DNA from: Cyclaneusma minus
Lineage: Eukaryota > Ascomycota > Leotiomycetes > Marthamycetales > Marthamycetaceae
Direction: 5' to 3'
DNA length: 64,000 bases
Assembly (NCBI GenBank): GCA_037179335.1
Contig: JAKZHN010000005.1
Span: 744,001 to 808,000, forward strand
Shown here in pieces: positions 10,201 to 19,710 of the stretch (position 1 is its first letter; every line of letters begins with the position of its first letter). Made by a program: the position numbers and the translations under genes. The notes below the pieces were generated by a model. It made no database searches and was not told the DNA's origin. It saw only the letters and a list, made by a program, of their open reading frames with translations.

Positions 10201-13200
10201 CTAAGACATCCCAAACCCCTTAGCATTCTGCACCGCCACCGTCAACTTTTCACCCACAGCCTTCACATCCGCATACTCCGGCAACAACAAAATACCAAAG
10301 CAGGTATACGCAGTCGGCAGCTTCTTATCTTCCTCATCACCCCCACCATTCTTCTGAATAACAAAAGTCAATCCGCGGACACCGCCAACAGGCACCCGAT
10401 CACTCGCCGTCACAAACTCCAGCAGCTTCTTCCGCATCTCCAAATCATATCCTTCGACTGTGCGCCAGAACTCCTCAATATGAGGACTTTGATTCTCAAA
10501 GCCTCGGATCTCGACATGAAGTCTCATTTCTTGGATGTCGATATCCTGCTCGCCTTCGATCAAAGACTGCAGGCCCTCGGCGTCGAAGATCGACAAAGAG
10601 ACTCGGTCGACGATGGTGAAGAACCCTTTTTCGAAGGCTTCGTATTGCGGCTTGATGGAGACATCTGTCAGCCATCTGATGTAGTCGCTGATGAACTGAT
10701 CACGATTCTCTTCCGTCACCATTTTGGCGTCTTCAGGGGCATCGAAAGCTGCTGCGCTGCCAAATTGTGGCCACTCAGCTGAAGCAGTCATGTCGCGCGA
10801 GATTTGTTTGCCGAAAAACGAGACACTGAATTCGTAGGTGCGTGAAAAGACATCTTCGACAGAGCCTAGAGACGAGTCCCATTCAGCCAGTGTCGTTAAT
10901 CCGGCACATAGATCGGGCCATCCATCTTCAATGTCCGGCAATTTCTCCACTGGCAGGCCTAGCAGTTTCTTGTAGAACGCCTGTGGGAAGGTGATTGGGA
11001 GAGTCAAGCCGTTGTACACAGCCAACCCCACGATCATGCCTAGCACTTGAAACTTCCACACCGGCTCAGGAGAACTTGGCTGGAACCAAGTCATTTTGGT
11101 CCTCTCGTCGACAGTAAAGCAGGCGAAATTGGGATTCAAGGCGGCGTTCATTACAAGTTGAAAATATTCTACTTGGATACCGCCAAGATCGATCCCTTCC
11201 TCGCCGCGTGCCTCACCTAGACGAACTTTGAGAGGACGGAGTAATTCGCGTTCTTGTCGACGCCAAAGCTGGTTGAATGTGTCAGGCAAGATATTGTCGC
11301 GAGAGGCGTCTAGCATAAAGAACTTCGAGGTGGATGCCCGAAGGCGATCAGTAAGACCTTGGCGGTCGGCAGGATTCGTCATCAGATCGTGTGGTCTAGA
11401 GATCTCGTGGCTGCGCATGTTGTTTCTCATTGAAACTTCAACGGCTTGGCTCATACGTGAGTAGTTCATGGCGCGAAAGTAGGCTACCAAAGTGTTGGGG
11501 GAGAAAATAAAAGGATAATTCAGCAAATGTTTTGTGTTGTCACCGGACACGAACGAGAGCCAACCGGGGCCGACTTCCATGGGATCTAGATGCTCAGAAA
11601 AGTACTCTGTGCGGAAGTGGACATCTCCCAGAAGCAGAGTCTTTCGTTGCTCGAACATTGCCGCCATGGTAATCAAAGCTCCACCAAAGGGTCCAGAGGT
11701 TGAAATTTCGGGTTTGCCATCCCATTCTTGTATCATGACAGTGCGAGCCCAATCGAGCAGTAGAGTTGGAAACCGTATTCCGTGTAAGTCACGCTCTTCA
11801 GGGCTGAACGGCAATACTGTTACCACTTCTTTGGAGAGAAGATCGAGAGGTGCAAGAACCATGCCAAGAATATCTGGCTCACCTGACGAGACATTCTTGC
11901 CATCCTCGTCGTCATGAGTCGTATGTCTCGAAAGTTGTTGATACATGTATCTCACGGGTACAGCGGCAAAAAGACGACGTGCCAGGCGAAAAGCCAACTC
12001 ATCAGAGAACACGTCATGGTACAGAAGACGTAGCTCGACAACGGCCTCTGGTTCTACACTTGATATGGAGCCAATTTGGTGAGACCGAGATCGAAGACGT
12101 GACATCCAGAAGAGTACTTCGCGGTTTTCGGTGATTGGCATAGCAGCTACCAAAGCATGCAATACTATTGAGATGAGTCGAGCTGCATCTGCCGCAACTA
12201 AGGGCTGATGCGAGGGGCCCTTATTCCATCCCACGCCGAATTTGAGCCCATCTGGCGGTGTGAATAGACTTTCGGAAGCTAGCCATAGGCTGTGAAAGAC
12301 TATGGAGGGATTCAGACGCGTGAGCAGAAGCATACAATACCATAAGGTCTGTGAGTCGAAGAGTTCTGACTCGTCATTGCTGAATGAGTCCAGCAGTATG
12401 ACCGGGTCACTGAGCGTATAGAAGAGACTCTGCTCTATGAATCTCTTCCAGCGAGTCGCTTTCAGAATAGAGTCTGCTTCGCCATTTCCTCCACCGCGCA
12501 TTCCGTCGCCGTCAGGACTTATGCGGCAGTAGGTGCTGCGTGTCTTTTTTCGAAATTGTGCGGTAACAAGCATGGGGTCCAGGATGTGGCTTTCGAATGT
12601 GAGGTCGTGCTGTAGTACATCAGTCATAAACTCGAGAACCTCGATAGACAGTTTGTTCAAGGTTTGAGGCATGATATTTCTGTCCTCTGCGCCTTGGTGC
12701 TGAAGTTGCAAGACAAAATGGTCTGGATTGTTGGTGCCTGATTTTCCGCGCAGTTTCTTGGCTGTTGACGCTCCTTGTAACCTTCGAGCTGCCACTGGAG
12801 ATGGCTCCATCGAATCTGGTTCAGATCCGTCCAGCCTCTCGCTGGGCGTCTCTGGTAGAGCGGGATTACGACGGCCCTCAGCATGACCATTTTCTGAGCT
12901 CGACGGGTCCTGATTGGCCCCGGATTCCGCGCTGAGCTCTGTAAGTTCCATCCCGGCGTTTGATGAGCCCCCGAGTGTCTCTTTCCCTTCAGAACTCCAT
13001 GATGATGTCTTGTTGCTGGTTCCCACTTGAGCCGGCGATCCTTTTTCTCGGGCAATCTCATTTTCCTCGCTGCTGTTCTGTTTCGACTCGGTATGGGGTC
13101 TCATACACGAGTCGTGAGGTGACGGGTTCCCTTGGTTATGCCCATCGGCATACCACCACTCGTTGACATTTGTCGGCGTCAACCAATCAATCATCCTCAT

Positions 13201-14038
13201 GGGGAATGAATTGAACAGATTTTGCATGAAAGATCTGTGGTCAATTTTTGGCACCGGCGGAAAGTCGTCTTTGGTATGCTTCCGAGGCTTGTCTGGCGAA
13301 TCCAGGACTTCTGAGAAGCGTGAAGGTCTTGCGGGTTTGGACCGTCCAGCCTCTGATTTGGTCGACTGCCTACTTTCGTCTCCCCTCCCCTTAACGGGAC
13401 CAGCTCCATCGTCCTTATTTCCATTACTTTGAAAGCTCGTATTCTTGATGCCAGACTGTGATTTGACATGACCTCCAGGAACCGGCGAAGCAGGTACTGA
13501 GTTGATATATTCGCAGAGGTGATCTTCGGGATCATCCTGACTTGCTAGGTAGCATGCAAGTATCCTCGCGCTTGTCGCAGTATAACTTCGAACGGGAGCC
13601 CCGTCAGCCAGACGTAAGCGGAATGTGTAGCAGTTCGGCGTGTTGCAGAGCTTGTCCTCGCAGCCAAAACGGAGCTGTTTAATATACCTGGGTACTGTCA
13701 TTAGCAGGAATCCAATATGCGAGAGCCGGGGAATCTGCGTACTTTGCGACCAAGCTGTGGAATCCATGGCGACGGCTGGCCTGATGAACCGTGTAAACCT
13801 TCCAAGGTTCCTGGCCGATATCAACTGTGAGCTGGGCTATCTCCGCTGGCGCGTCCAAGGGAAGTCGCGGCATGGGCGCGTATGCCAGGAGTCCGGCGTA
13901 GAGGTCATCCTCGAGGAGAGCTTGCGCCACATTGTCCACAGTCATGGCAGGACGAAGACGAAAGGGCTTGGATGATCGCGTGGAGGGTTCATTGTCGTCG
14001 TCCTCGAGATCGACCTGACGAGTACCGCCGGCCTTCAT
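10201..14038 (-). CDS. HECT-type E3 ubiquitin ligase, Hul4-like, with AZUL-like zinc finger
   Basis: Transfers ubiquitin from an E2 to substrates through a catalytic cysteine. Exons 14038-13743 and 13687-10201, with a 55-nt intron (branch GCTAAT), give 1260 aa; the start is the first ATG of the open frame (MKAGGTRQV). After an acidic leader, residues from about 100 read YIKQLRFGCEDKLCNTPNC and later ILACYLA...HLC. This Yx2QLx2GCx4Cx4C...C pattern matches the AZUL zinc finger known from human UBE3A. A long low-complexity linker follows, then a helical middle region and a C-terminal HECT domain. The HECT domain starts near RPLKVRLGEARGEEGIDLGG and ends with LPTAYTCFGILLLPEY, where the cysteine at about 1228 is the thioester site. 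The last residues GFGMS resemble the usual HECT C-tail. Hul4-like assignment rests on architecture and is less sure than the HECT call. Confidence 0.92.
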
Positions 14039-14360
14039 CTTCGGTGAGCCCGAGTGCGAATGCGAATACGAATACGAGGTGTCGTCTAAAAGAATGTCAA
14101 CTTCGACGGGTAGTGGGCTTTTGGAGCCTGGGAAGATCGTTAAGTCACTAGCGGAGACAGAAAAAAAGAGCAGAACAGTTATCAGTTTCTTGTATTGCGG
14201 CCGAGGTATCTTGTGTTGCCAACTTGTTTTTGCTTGATACCAGACGGGTAAGTCGTGACTGCACAAACCTTGGAGGGGAGCACGGGGAAGGATTCATGGA
14301 AACCGTAACGCAGGACAGAAAAAGCTTCAGCTAATCAGCTTGCATGTAGGAAAATTTCGC

Positions 14361-14571
14361 AGTGACTAGAAATATTCCAAGGGTTTGTGGATATTCCAAG
14401 TATCTGCGACCGTTCAAAAAGACTAGGAATATCCAAAGTCATTGGGATGTTCCAAGTGCTTAGGAATACTCGCAGTGCTGAGGAACGTTTCGAATGATTA
14501 GAGATATTCAAAGTAACCAAGTACGAATGTTCAGAGTACTTTGGAATATCCAAGATGATTAGGACTAACAA
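14361..14571. repeat. ~19-20-bp minisatellite, AATATTCC family, about 10 units
   Basis: Degenerate tandem units close to CTTGGAATATTCCAAGTG, for example ACTAGGAATATCCAAAGTC, ATTGGGATGTTCCAAGTG and CTTTGGAATATCCAAGATG. Unit length is mostly 18-20 bp. The unit core GGAATATTCC is itself palindromic. The same repeat occurs at 23321-23416. Confidence 0.85.
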
Positions 14572-14781
14572 CAAGGTTTCACGAGCAGAGACACAATCAT
14601 AGAAACAAGCTGGAAGCAGAACATATGGCGTTGATTGAAGTCTACCTAGAAGACTCCCCGACGCCGAACCGGCCCATCCATGAATGGTGCTCTACCTGTG
14701 GATAGACCCAAGGAAACCCGAAAGCAAAAGCACATCTAGACTAGCGCCCACTTTTTTTTTTGCAAAGCACCCCGAACGCAC

Positions 14782-14827
14782 CGAGTCTATTCCCAGCCAA
14801 GTCTATTCCCAGCCAAGTCTATCCCCA
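14782..14827. repeat. 16-bp tandem repeat, three units
   Basis: GAGTCTATTCCCAGCC is followed by AAGTCTATTCCCAGCC and a partial AAGTCTATCCCC. Near-identical units suggest recent expansion. Confidence 0.85.
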
Positions 14828-14856
14828 TGTTCCAGCTACCCCACCAAACACGTGAT

Positions 14857-14930
14857 GTGAAGAAGACACGTGAAGTCGAGAAGACGCGTGCGGTGGAGAA
14901 GACGCGTGAAGTGAAGAAGGCGCGTCTAGT
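14857..14930. repeat. 18-bp tandem repeat, four units, with ACGCGT/CACGTG cores
   Basis: Units GTGAAGAAGACACGTGAA, GTCGAGAAGACGCGTGCG, GTGGAGAAGACGCGTGAA and GTGAAGAAGGCGCGTCTA run directly up to the SDR stop codon region, so they probably form part of its 3' UTR. Each unit core is a 6-bp palindrome or near-palindrome (CACGTG, ACGCGT, ACGCGT, GCGCGT). ACGCGT is the MCB site of the MBF cell-cycle factor in yeasts. Because 18 is a multiple of 3, an antisense frame stays open across it; that frame is not a gene. Confidence 0.85.
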
Positions 14931-16179
14931 AGAGACAGTAGCCACCGTCAATCTTGACATCAGCACCGGTCATGAATGCAGACGAGTCGGAGGCCAAGAA
15001 GACGGCGAGGCCGTTGAGGTCGTCGACAGCTCCGAGACGCTCCTGGGGAGTAAGACTCTTCCAGATCTTCTTCTGGGCGTCGAGTGCAGGAACGTTGTTG
15101 AGAGCAGTGTCCATGTAACCGGGCGAAATCATGTTCACGCGGATCGAGTGCTTAGCCCACTCAGCAGCAATCGACTTTCCAAACTGGATCACACCAGCCT
15201 TGGACGCGTTGTAGCACGACTGCTCCTGGGGGTAGTTCACAATCGATCCGGACATGGAAGCGACCAGGATGATGGAGCCGGGCTTGCCAGCAGCCATCAT
15301 AGCCTTGCCAACAGTCTGGGCCATGAGGAAAGAGCCGGTCAAGTTGATGTCGATGAGGCGGCGGAACATTGAGTGATCGTAAGTCTCGGCCTTAATGTTG
15401 CTGTCCGCAATGCCGGCAGAGTTGATGAGAACGTCGGGGGTGCCAAAGGCTTCGACGACCGAATCAACGGCAACTTGGATGGCACCACCGTCACGGACAT
15501 CGACCTTGTAAAAGTTGACAGGGAGGCCAGTCTGGTTGTGGAGATCAAGAGCAGCCTGGTCGCCGAGCTCCTGGTTGGCATCGAAGATGGCAATTGCCTT
15601 TGCTCCAGCCTCAGCACAGGCCTGGGCCATGTTGTTTCCAAGACCGCGCGCACCACTGTGAGGAAGAAAGATGTTAGCAGGCATTCACAGGACGGATGCG
15701 ACTTCACTGATGTGAAGCAGGCAGTGACGCGACTTTGCGAGCAGCTTCGAGCGCAGTCAATGCGTGAAGCTGGTGAAGTTGCGCCAGGGGAAGCAAGCTT
15801 GCCAGGGGCGCAGAAGTCACGACACCGTCATTCACATAGGGCAAACGCGAAAAGAACAGGACTTACCCAGTAACGATCACGACCTTTCCCATGCAGGTCA
15901 TGCTCTGCACCGTCTTGTTCAACTTCGAGTAGAGACCCTGGCTGAGGGGGGCGGAGGAGGTCTGCTTCACAGTCAGTCAAACTTGCTCGGTCGCGACCCA
16001 TGTGAAGGTGAACCTACGAGAATCTTATCGCCCGACTTCTCAGCACCGTGGAAGGTGGCCGAGACGTTCTCAGCCTTGGAGGCGCGGAGAGACGAAGCTG
16101 TGAAGCTGCGGGTAGCAGTGAATGCTGGAGCGCGGGCAGCGCGAGCGACGCGCAAAACGTTCATGCGTGCGACCGACAT
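14926..16179 (-). CDS. Short-chain dehydrogenase/reductase, sorbose-reductase-like, with mitochondrial presequence
   Basis: NAD(P)H-dependent SDR resembling fungal sorbose/xylulose reductases. Exons 16179-16018, 15961-15867 and 15655-14926 (phases 0, 2) give 328 aa. Catalytic-domain motifs in order: VVIVTGGARGLGNN (Rossmann TGxxxGxG), VDVRD, INSAG (about 164-167), INLTGSF, then Ser221, Tyr234 and Lys238 (CYNASK), the catalytic triad. C-terminal RVNMISPGYMDT and ADVKIDGGYCLY are typical. The first exon adds an arginine/alanine-rich, acid-free stretch (MSVARMNVLRVARAARAPAF then ATRSFTAS), a strong mitochondrial targeting signal. Most relatives of this subfamily are cytosolic, so the location is notable. 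The exon 2 acceptor could be 3 nt earlier, adding one Gln. Substrate inferred only. Confidence 0.88.
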
Positions 16180-18273
16180 TGTGATTGTATCCGGACGGGT
16201 GAAGTGTGTGTAGAGTAGAGTGTGTAGTAGAAAGAGATCGCGGAGTGTTGCGGAAGGTTTGCGGAGAGAGTGTTGTGGCCGGGAGATGGAGGTCGCAAGG
16301 TCGCGAGACGCGGTTTTATTATTGCTGCGGAAGAGCTGCGGCGGCGATCGCTTAAGATTTGTTTGGGGCAAGATTTAAACGTGAATTAAGCGCCGGTATT
16401 CGGCTGAGGACGAGAAATTCAACAGTGGTAATTTCTGTGGCGAGAAATCTGCAGCCGTGACGAAATGTGAGGTTAAATACTGTGCTGTCGAACAAGCGAG
16501 AACTGGTGTTGGGTCTGAAATCCACAAATTGCCCAGATATGACGTTTCTATGGAGAATCTCTGATCGGGGCGAAGTTCTTTCAGGAGAAAGCGTTCTAAA
16601 AGGATCGAAAGGCGTCTATGGCGAAGTCTATGATAGGGTATCTGGAGAAAGGGGCCACGTTGGTTTGTCGCAAGCAGACGAAATAAGAAGTCTACAGATT
16701 GTTGATTCGCAAACAAGTCTGTCGAAGGGTTTGCAAGAGACCTAAGAGGGTGGATTCCAAAGAAGAAAGCTGAAGGAGTGAAGCAAGCAAGCGGGCACCA
16801 GGGAAGGGGGGAAACGGGTTTTAAAGAAATGCAGGCTGTGGTCCGAGGGAGGGCAAGTCCAGCATTTTGGCCACGAAGTTTTGCAATTTCTCAGCACTAC
16901 TGCACGCCGATAGAGCTGATAGAGCTCGGAGCTAGCTCTGGATCATCACTGCAGGGATGGAAATGCGGCTACTCCAGCGGTAGGGCGATGCCACTCGACT
17001 GGGCATCCTGGGGTGAAGCATGGGTCCATGCCCCACATGAGAGTCAAGCGGAGACCGGGATAGGGGAGCCGCGTCCGCAAAGCCTGAGCATCCAATTGCT
17101 GGGCGCCTCCAAGCCATTGATCTTCAATCCCCTTTTCAAGACCGGCGACTCGCAGCAAATGCACAGTACATGTAGTATGGCAGTACAGTACATATTGTCA
17201 CCCGAGACGTGGGGGACGTCCGAGCCGGAGACTTGACATGATGCGGACTACCATATGCGGACGAGTCTCGACGTTGCTCCAGTCTGGCGGTGTGATCCAT
17301 GCTTTGAGCTTTCGCAGGTTGTCTGCTGTAAGCGACCTCGTGACAGAAACGTGGGATCGATATTGGTTGGAAATGGACTCGAAAAATGAGATTGCCCTGG
17401 GATTGGCATCATCAGATATCGTCCAAGGCATGGTGCTTTTAGGTTTGGGCCTTTGGCCGTTGGTTAAAGCGCCCGTGTACCCGGCTGAGGCAATTAAACT
17501 TGAGTTCAAGGTCCAGGTCCCGGTCTGGGGACAAGCTTCTTCTAGAAAACTTGGGGCCATGGGCTTTTGTTTTGGTCTTCGGAGATCGTTCCTTGATGCG
17601 ATGGCCATTGTCAAATTCAATATCAAGCCTCTTTCTAGCTTCTGGAAAGGTATTCTGGGACGGCATTAAATGCCAATTGCCGCCGGCCCGCACATCGTCG
17701 ACTCAAGCACTTCTTGTCTGATACTCTAGTCATCCCCCTCCATCATGCCGACTCTGCAGATCTTACATTTTAAGCTTCTGACAGCCCGACTAGCAATTCA
17801 CACTTCGCAGTGACACGTCCGTCTCCCAGGCACCCGGAGATTCCCCAGACATTATCGAAATATTGAAAAGCATATGATATTAATAACACCACGGCCCACA
17901 TGCGTCCCACAACTTGATTGAACATGAAGGCCCTTTTCTTTTTATCCGAGCGCGCGGCTCGTGCTCAGAATTCGCTCTTTCGGCAACATCGGAGAAAGCA
18001 ATTCTTGACTCGGGATTCAGCATCAGCGCACATCAGCATTTTCACCGCCTCAGCGCCCAGACCCGCTCTCACCCCAAAGCCCAGCACGCTAATGCACGAA
18101 GGGTCCCTTTGGATTATCACCTGTGGGACTGAATGCAGCTTGGCCGAAGAGCTACTGGCTCACGCATGAGCTCAGCGGCAAAAACACCAGCCTTATGTCA
18201 ACATTTGCTGGAATTTTTTGATGCTTCATGGTGGAGCTTGTTGATGTGATGGAAATATGTAGGACATAGGTAT

Positions 18274-18310
18274 GTAAAAACGGAGTAAAAACGGAATAAA
18301 AACGGAGTAA
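18274..18310. repeat. 11-bp tandem repeat, three units
   Basis: GTAAAAACGGA, GTAAAAACGGA, ATAAAAACGGA, then GTAA. Simple microsatellite-like array. Confidence 0.85.
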
Positions 18311-18474
18311 TGTCGTTGTCGATCTCGTTTCGTCTTGCTGTAGACGTGGTTGACATGACTGGTGCGAGAACGGCACTTCATGATATCATCACGAAATCAA
18401 TTGAAGTTGATAATTGAGGGTTTGAAAACCGCATTTCCTACCCCTTCTCTGGAAAGGGGGAGGGAGGAAAGGTG

Positions 18475-18790
18475 GTCTTCAGACCCTCAATTACATATTT
18501 TACATTTTCGTCCAGAGCGAAAACCATAGCGACGTGCAACAAACCACGGTCGGAGCATTTCGATTCGTGGACTGTTAGACTTTCGATCTCCATACCCTCA
18601 ATCTAGTACCATTCTAGATTTTCGTCAATAGGGAAACCATAGCAACGTGCGACAAACCACGGCCCAACCCCATCTCTCCCTCCAATTCGTGGACTTTTTG
18701 ACTCACAACCTTACCTAAAGTCCGGAGTGTTCACAGATCAATGTGAATCTTCATCCGACGTGCGACAAAACATACTGGAAGGATAACGGG
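18475..18790. repeat. Two to three degenerate ~120-bp repeats sharing a CGACGTGCRACAAA core
   Basis: Copy 1 and copy 2 share, in order, ACCCTCAAT, ATTTTCGTC, AAACCATAGC, RACGTGCRACAAACCACGG and ATTCGTGGACT. A third, more decayed copy has TCCGACGTGCGACAAAACAT at about 18752. The core also matches the ~190-bp repeats at 2.8-3.4 kb, so these look like relics of one dispersed element. Confidence 0.65.
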
Positions 18791-18918
18791 AGGCTTCTAT
18801 TGGTGAGAGCCTAAGTCGGGGGAAACTTAGATCGTGAGAGAGTTCCATCGCGGAAAGGTTAAATCGTGGGAGAGTTCAAGGGACGGGGATCGATCGCGGG
18901 AGGCTTTTACTTGGGCCG

Positions 18919-18975
18919 CTACCGTAGTCATAGACTACAGTGTACGGCATTCGAGTATCTACTGCCCTACGGTAG
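18919..18975. repeat. Small inverted repeat (CTACCGTAG / CTACGGTAG)
   Basis: Perfect 9-bp arms at 18919-18927 and 18967-18975 with a 39-bp spacer that itself contains the palindrome TAGTCATAGACTA. Could form a cruciform or mark the end of an old element. Confidence 0.5.
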
Positions 18976-19710
18976 AGCGATAGAGTAGTGTTACGCCGCA
19001 ACACCACATTTTTACTGGGCGGATGAGCCTCCGTACTTTACCACAGAAAGGAATCTGGGGGTCACTACCCGGACATTCCAGCAGTGGCTTACTGTGGCAC
19101 CAACATAGTTGCCGAGCTGCGAGGGGCGGATTCAAGCGTCCCGGTATCGGCTCGGCTCGCCCCTTATTCAGCTACAAGGGCTGGCTGGGCTTACATGTCA
19201 CTGAACGAGGAGCCTCTATTCTCCAATCACTCAATCACCGAATTGTACCACTCTAGATTGATGCTCAGCGCAATGGTGGTATCATTTTCCGAAGCATCGC
19301 TCAGCTAGTGCCAGCTACTAAGTATCGCAAAGCCTTTTCAACCGCCCGCAAGCCTATCTTACACGCTCAGCCATGAACCATTCTAGCAAAAAAGAAAAAG
19401 CCAGTCGAAACGCCTTCTCCGCAACGCACCAAAGCTTTTCCCAGATCCCCTTGCTCCAGATGCCGAGAAAAGCGTAATGAAAACTGCCGTTTCAACATAA
19501 AGCGCGATGCTCCCGGAGAATGGTCGTGGAACCTTCTCTTCAGCATCTCCTCGGGCGCTGTTCACGAGGCGGCGCATGACTTCGTGGCAAAAAATGACAC
19601 CTTCAGTTTCGAGGTCCGCGGTACTGAAGTAGTACCACATGTCACTCTATTTCCTAGGGCGCCACACGAGCGCCTTAGCTTGTGCCGGAAAGTCCTTGGA
19701 GCTCGGCCGT

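Larger units (their letters stand above)
14039..14925. other. Intergenic region rich in minisatellites
   Basis: Lies between the HECT ligase start and the SDR stop. It holds three different short tandem repeats (listed separately). The rest, about 14040-14340, should carry the HECT promoter and 5' UTR. A long minus frame extends to 14266 but has no ATG upstream of 14038. Confidence 0.6.
16180..19710. other. Gene-free 3.5 kb with old repeats
   Basis: No gene is supported. Open frames on both strands (for example 17198-17626 minus and 17238-17669 plus) overlap each other and show no domain or splice structure. From 18.2 to 19.0 kb it holds several decayed repeats, listed separately. At 19.0-19.65 kb a few frames look faintly protein-like but are not continuous; a pseudogene relic is possible. 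Confidence 0.5.

Noticed and set aside
14039..14266. Upstream extension of the HECT ligase frame to 14266
   Set aside because: The frame there has no ATG before 14038; the extension starts with a TTG codon.
14827..15372. Plus-strand frame of 181 codons with KTREVE repeats
   Set aside because: It arises from the 18-bp minisatellite plus the antisense of the SDR exon; no independent support.
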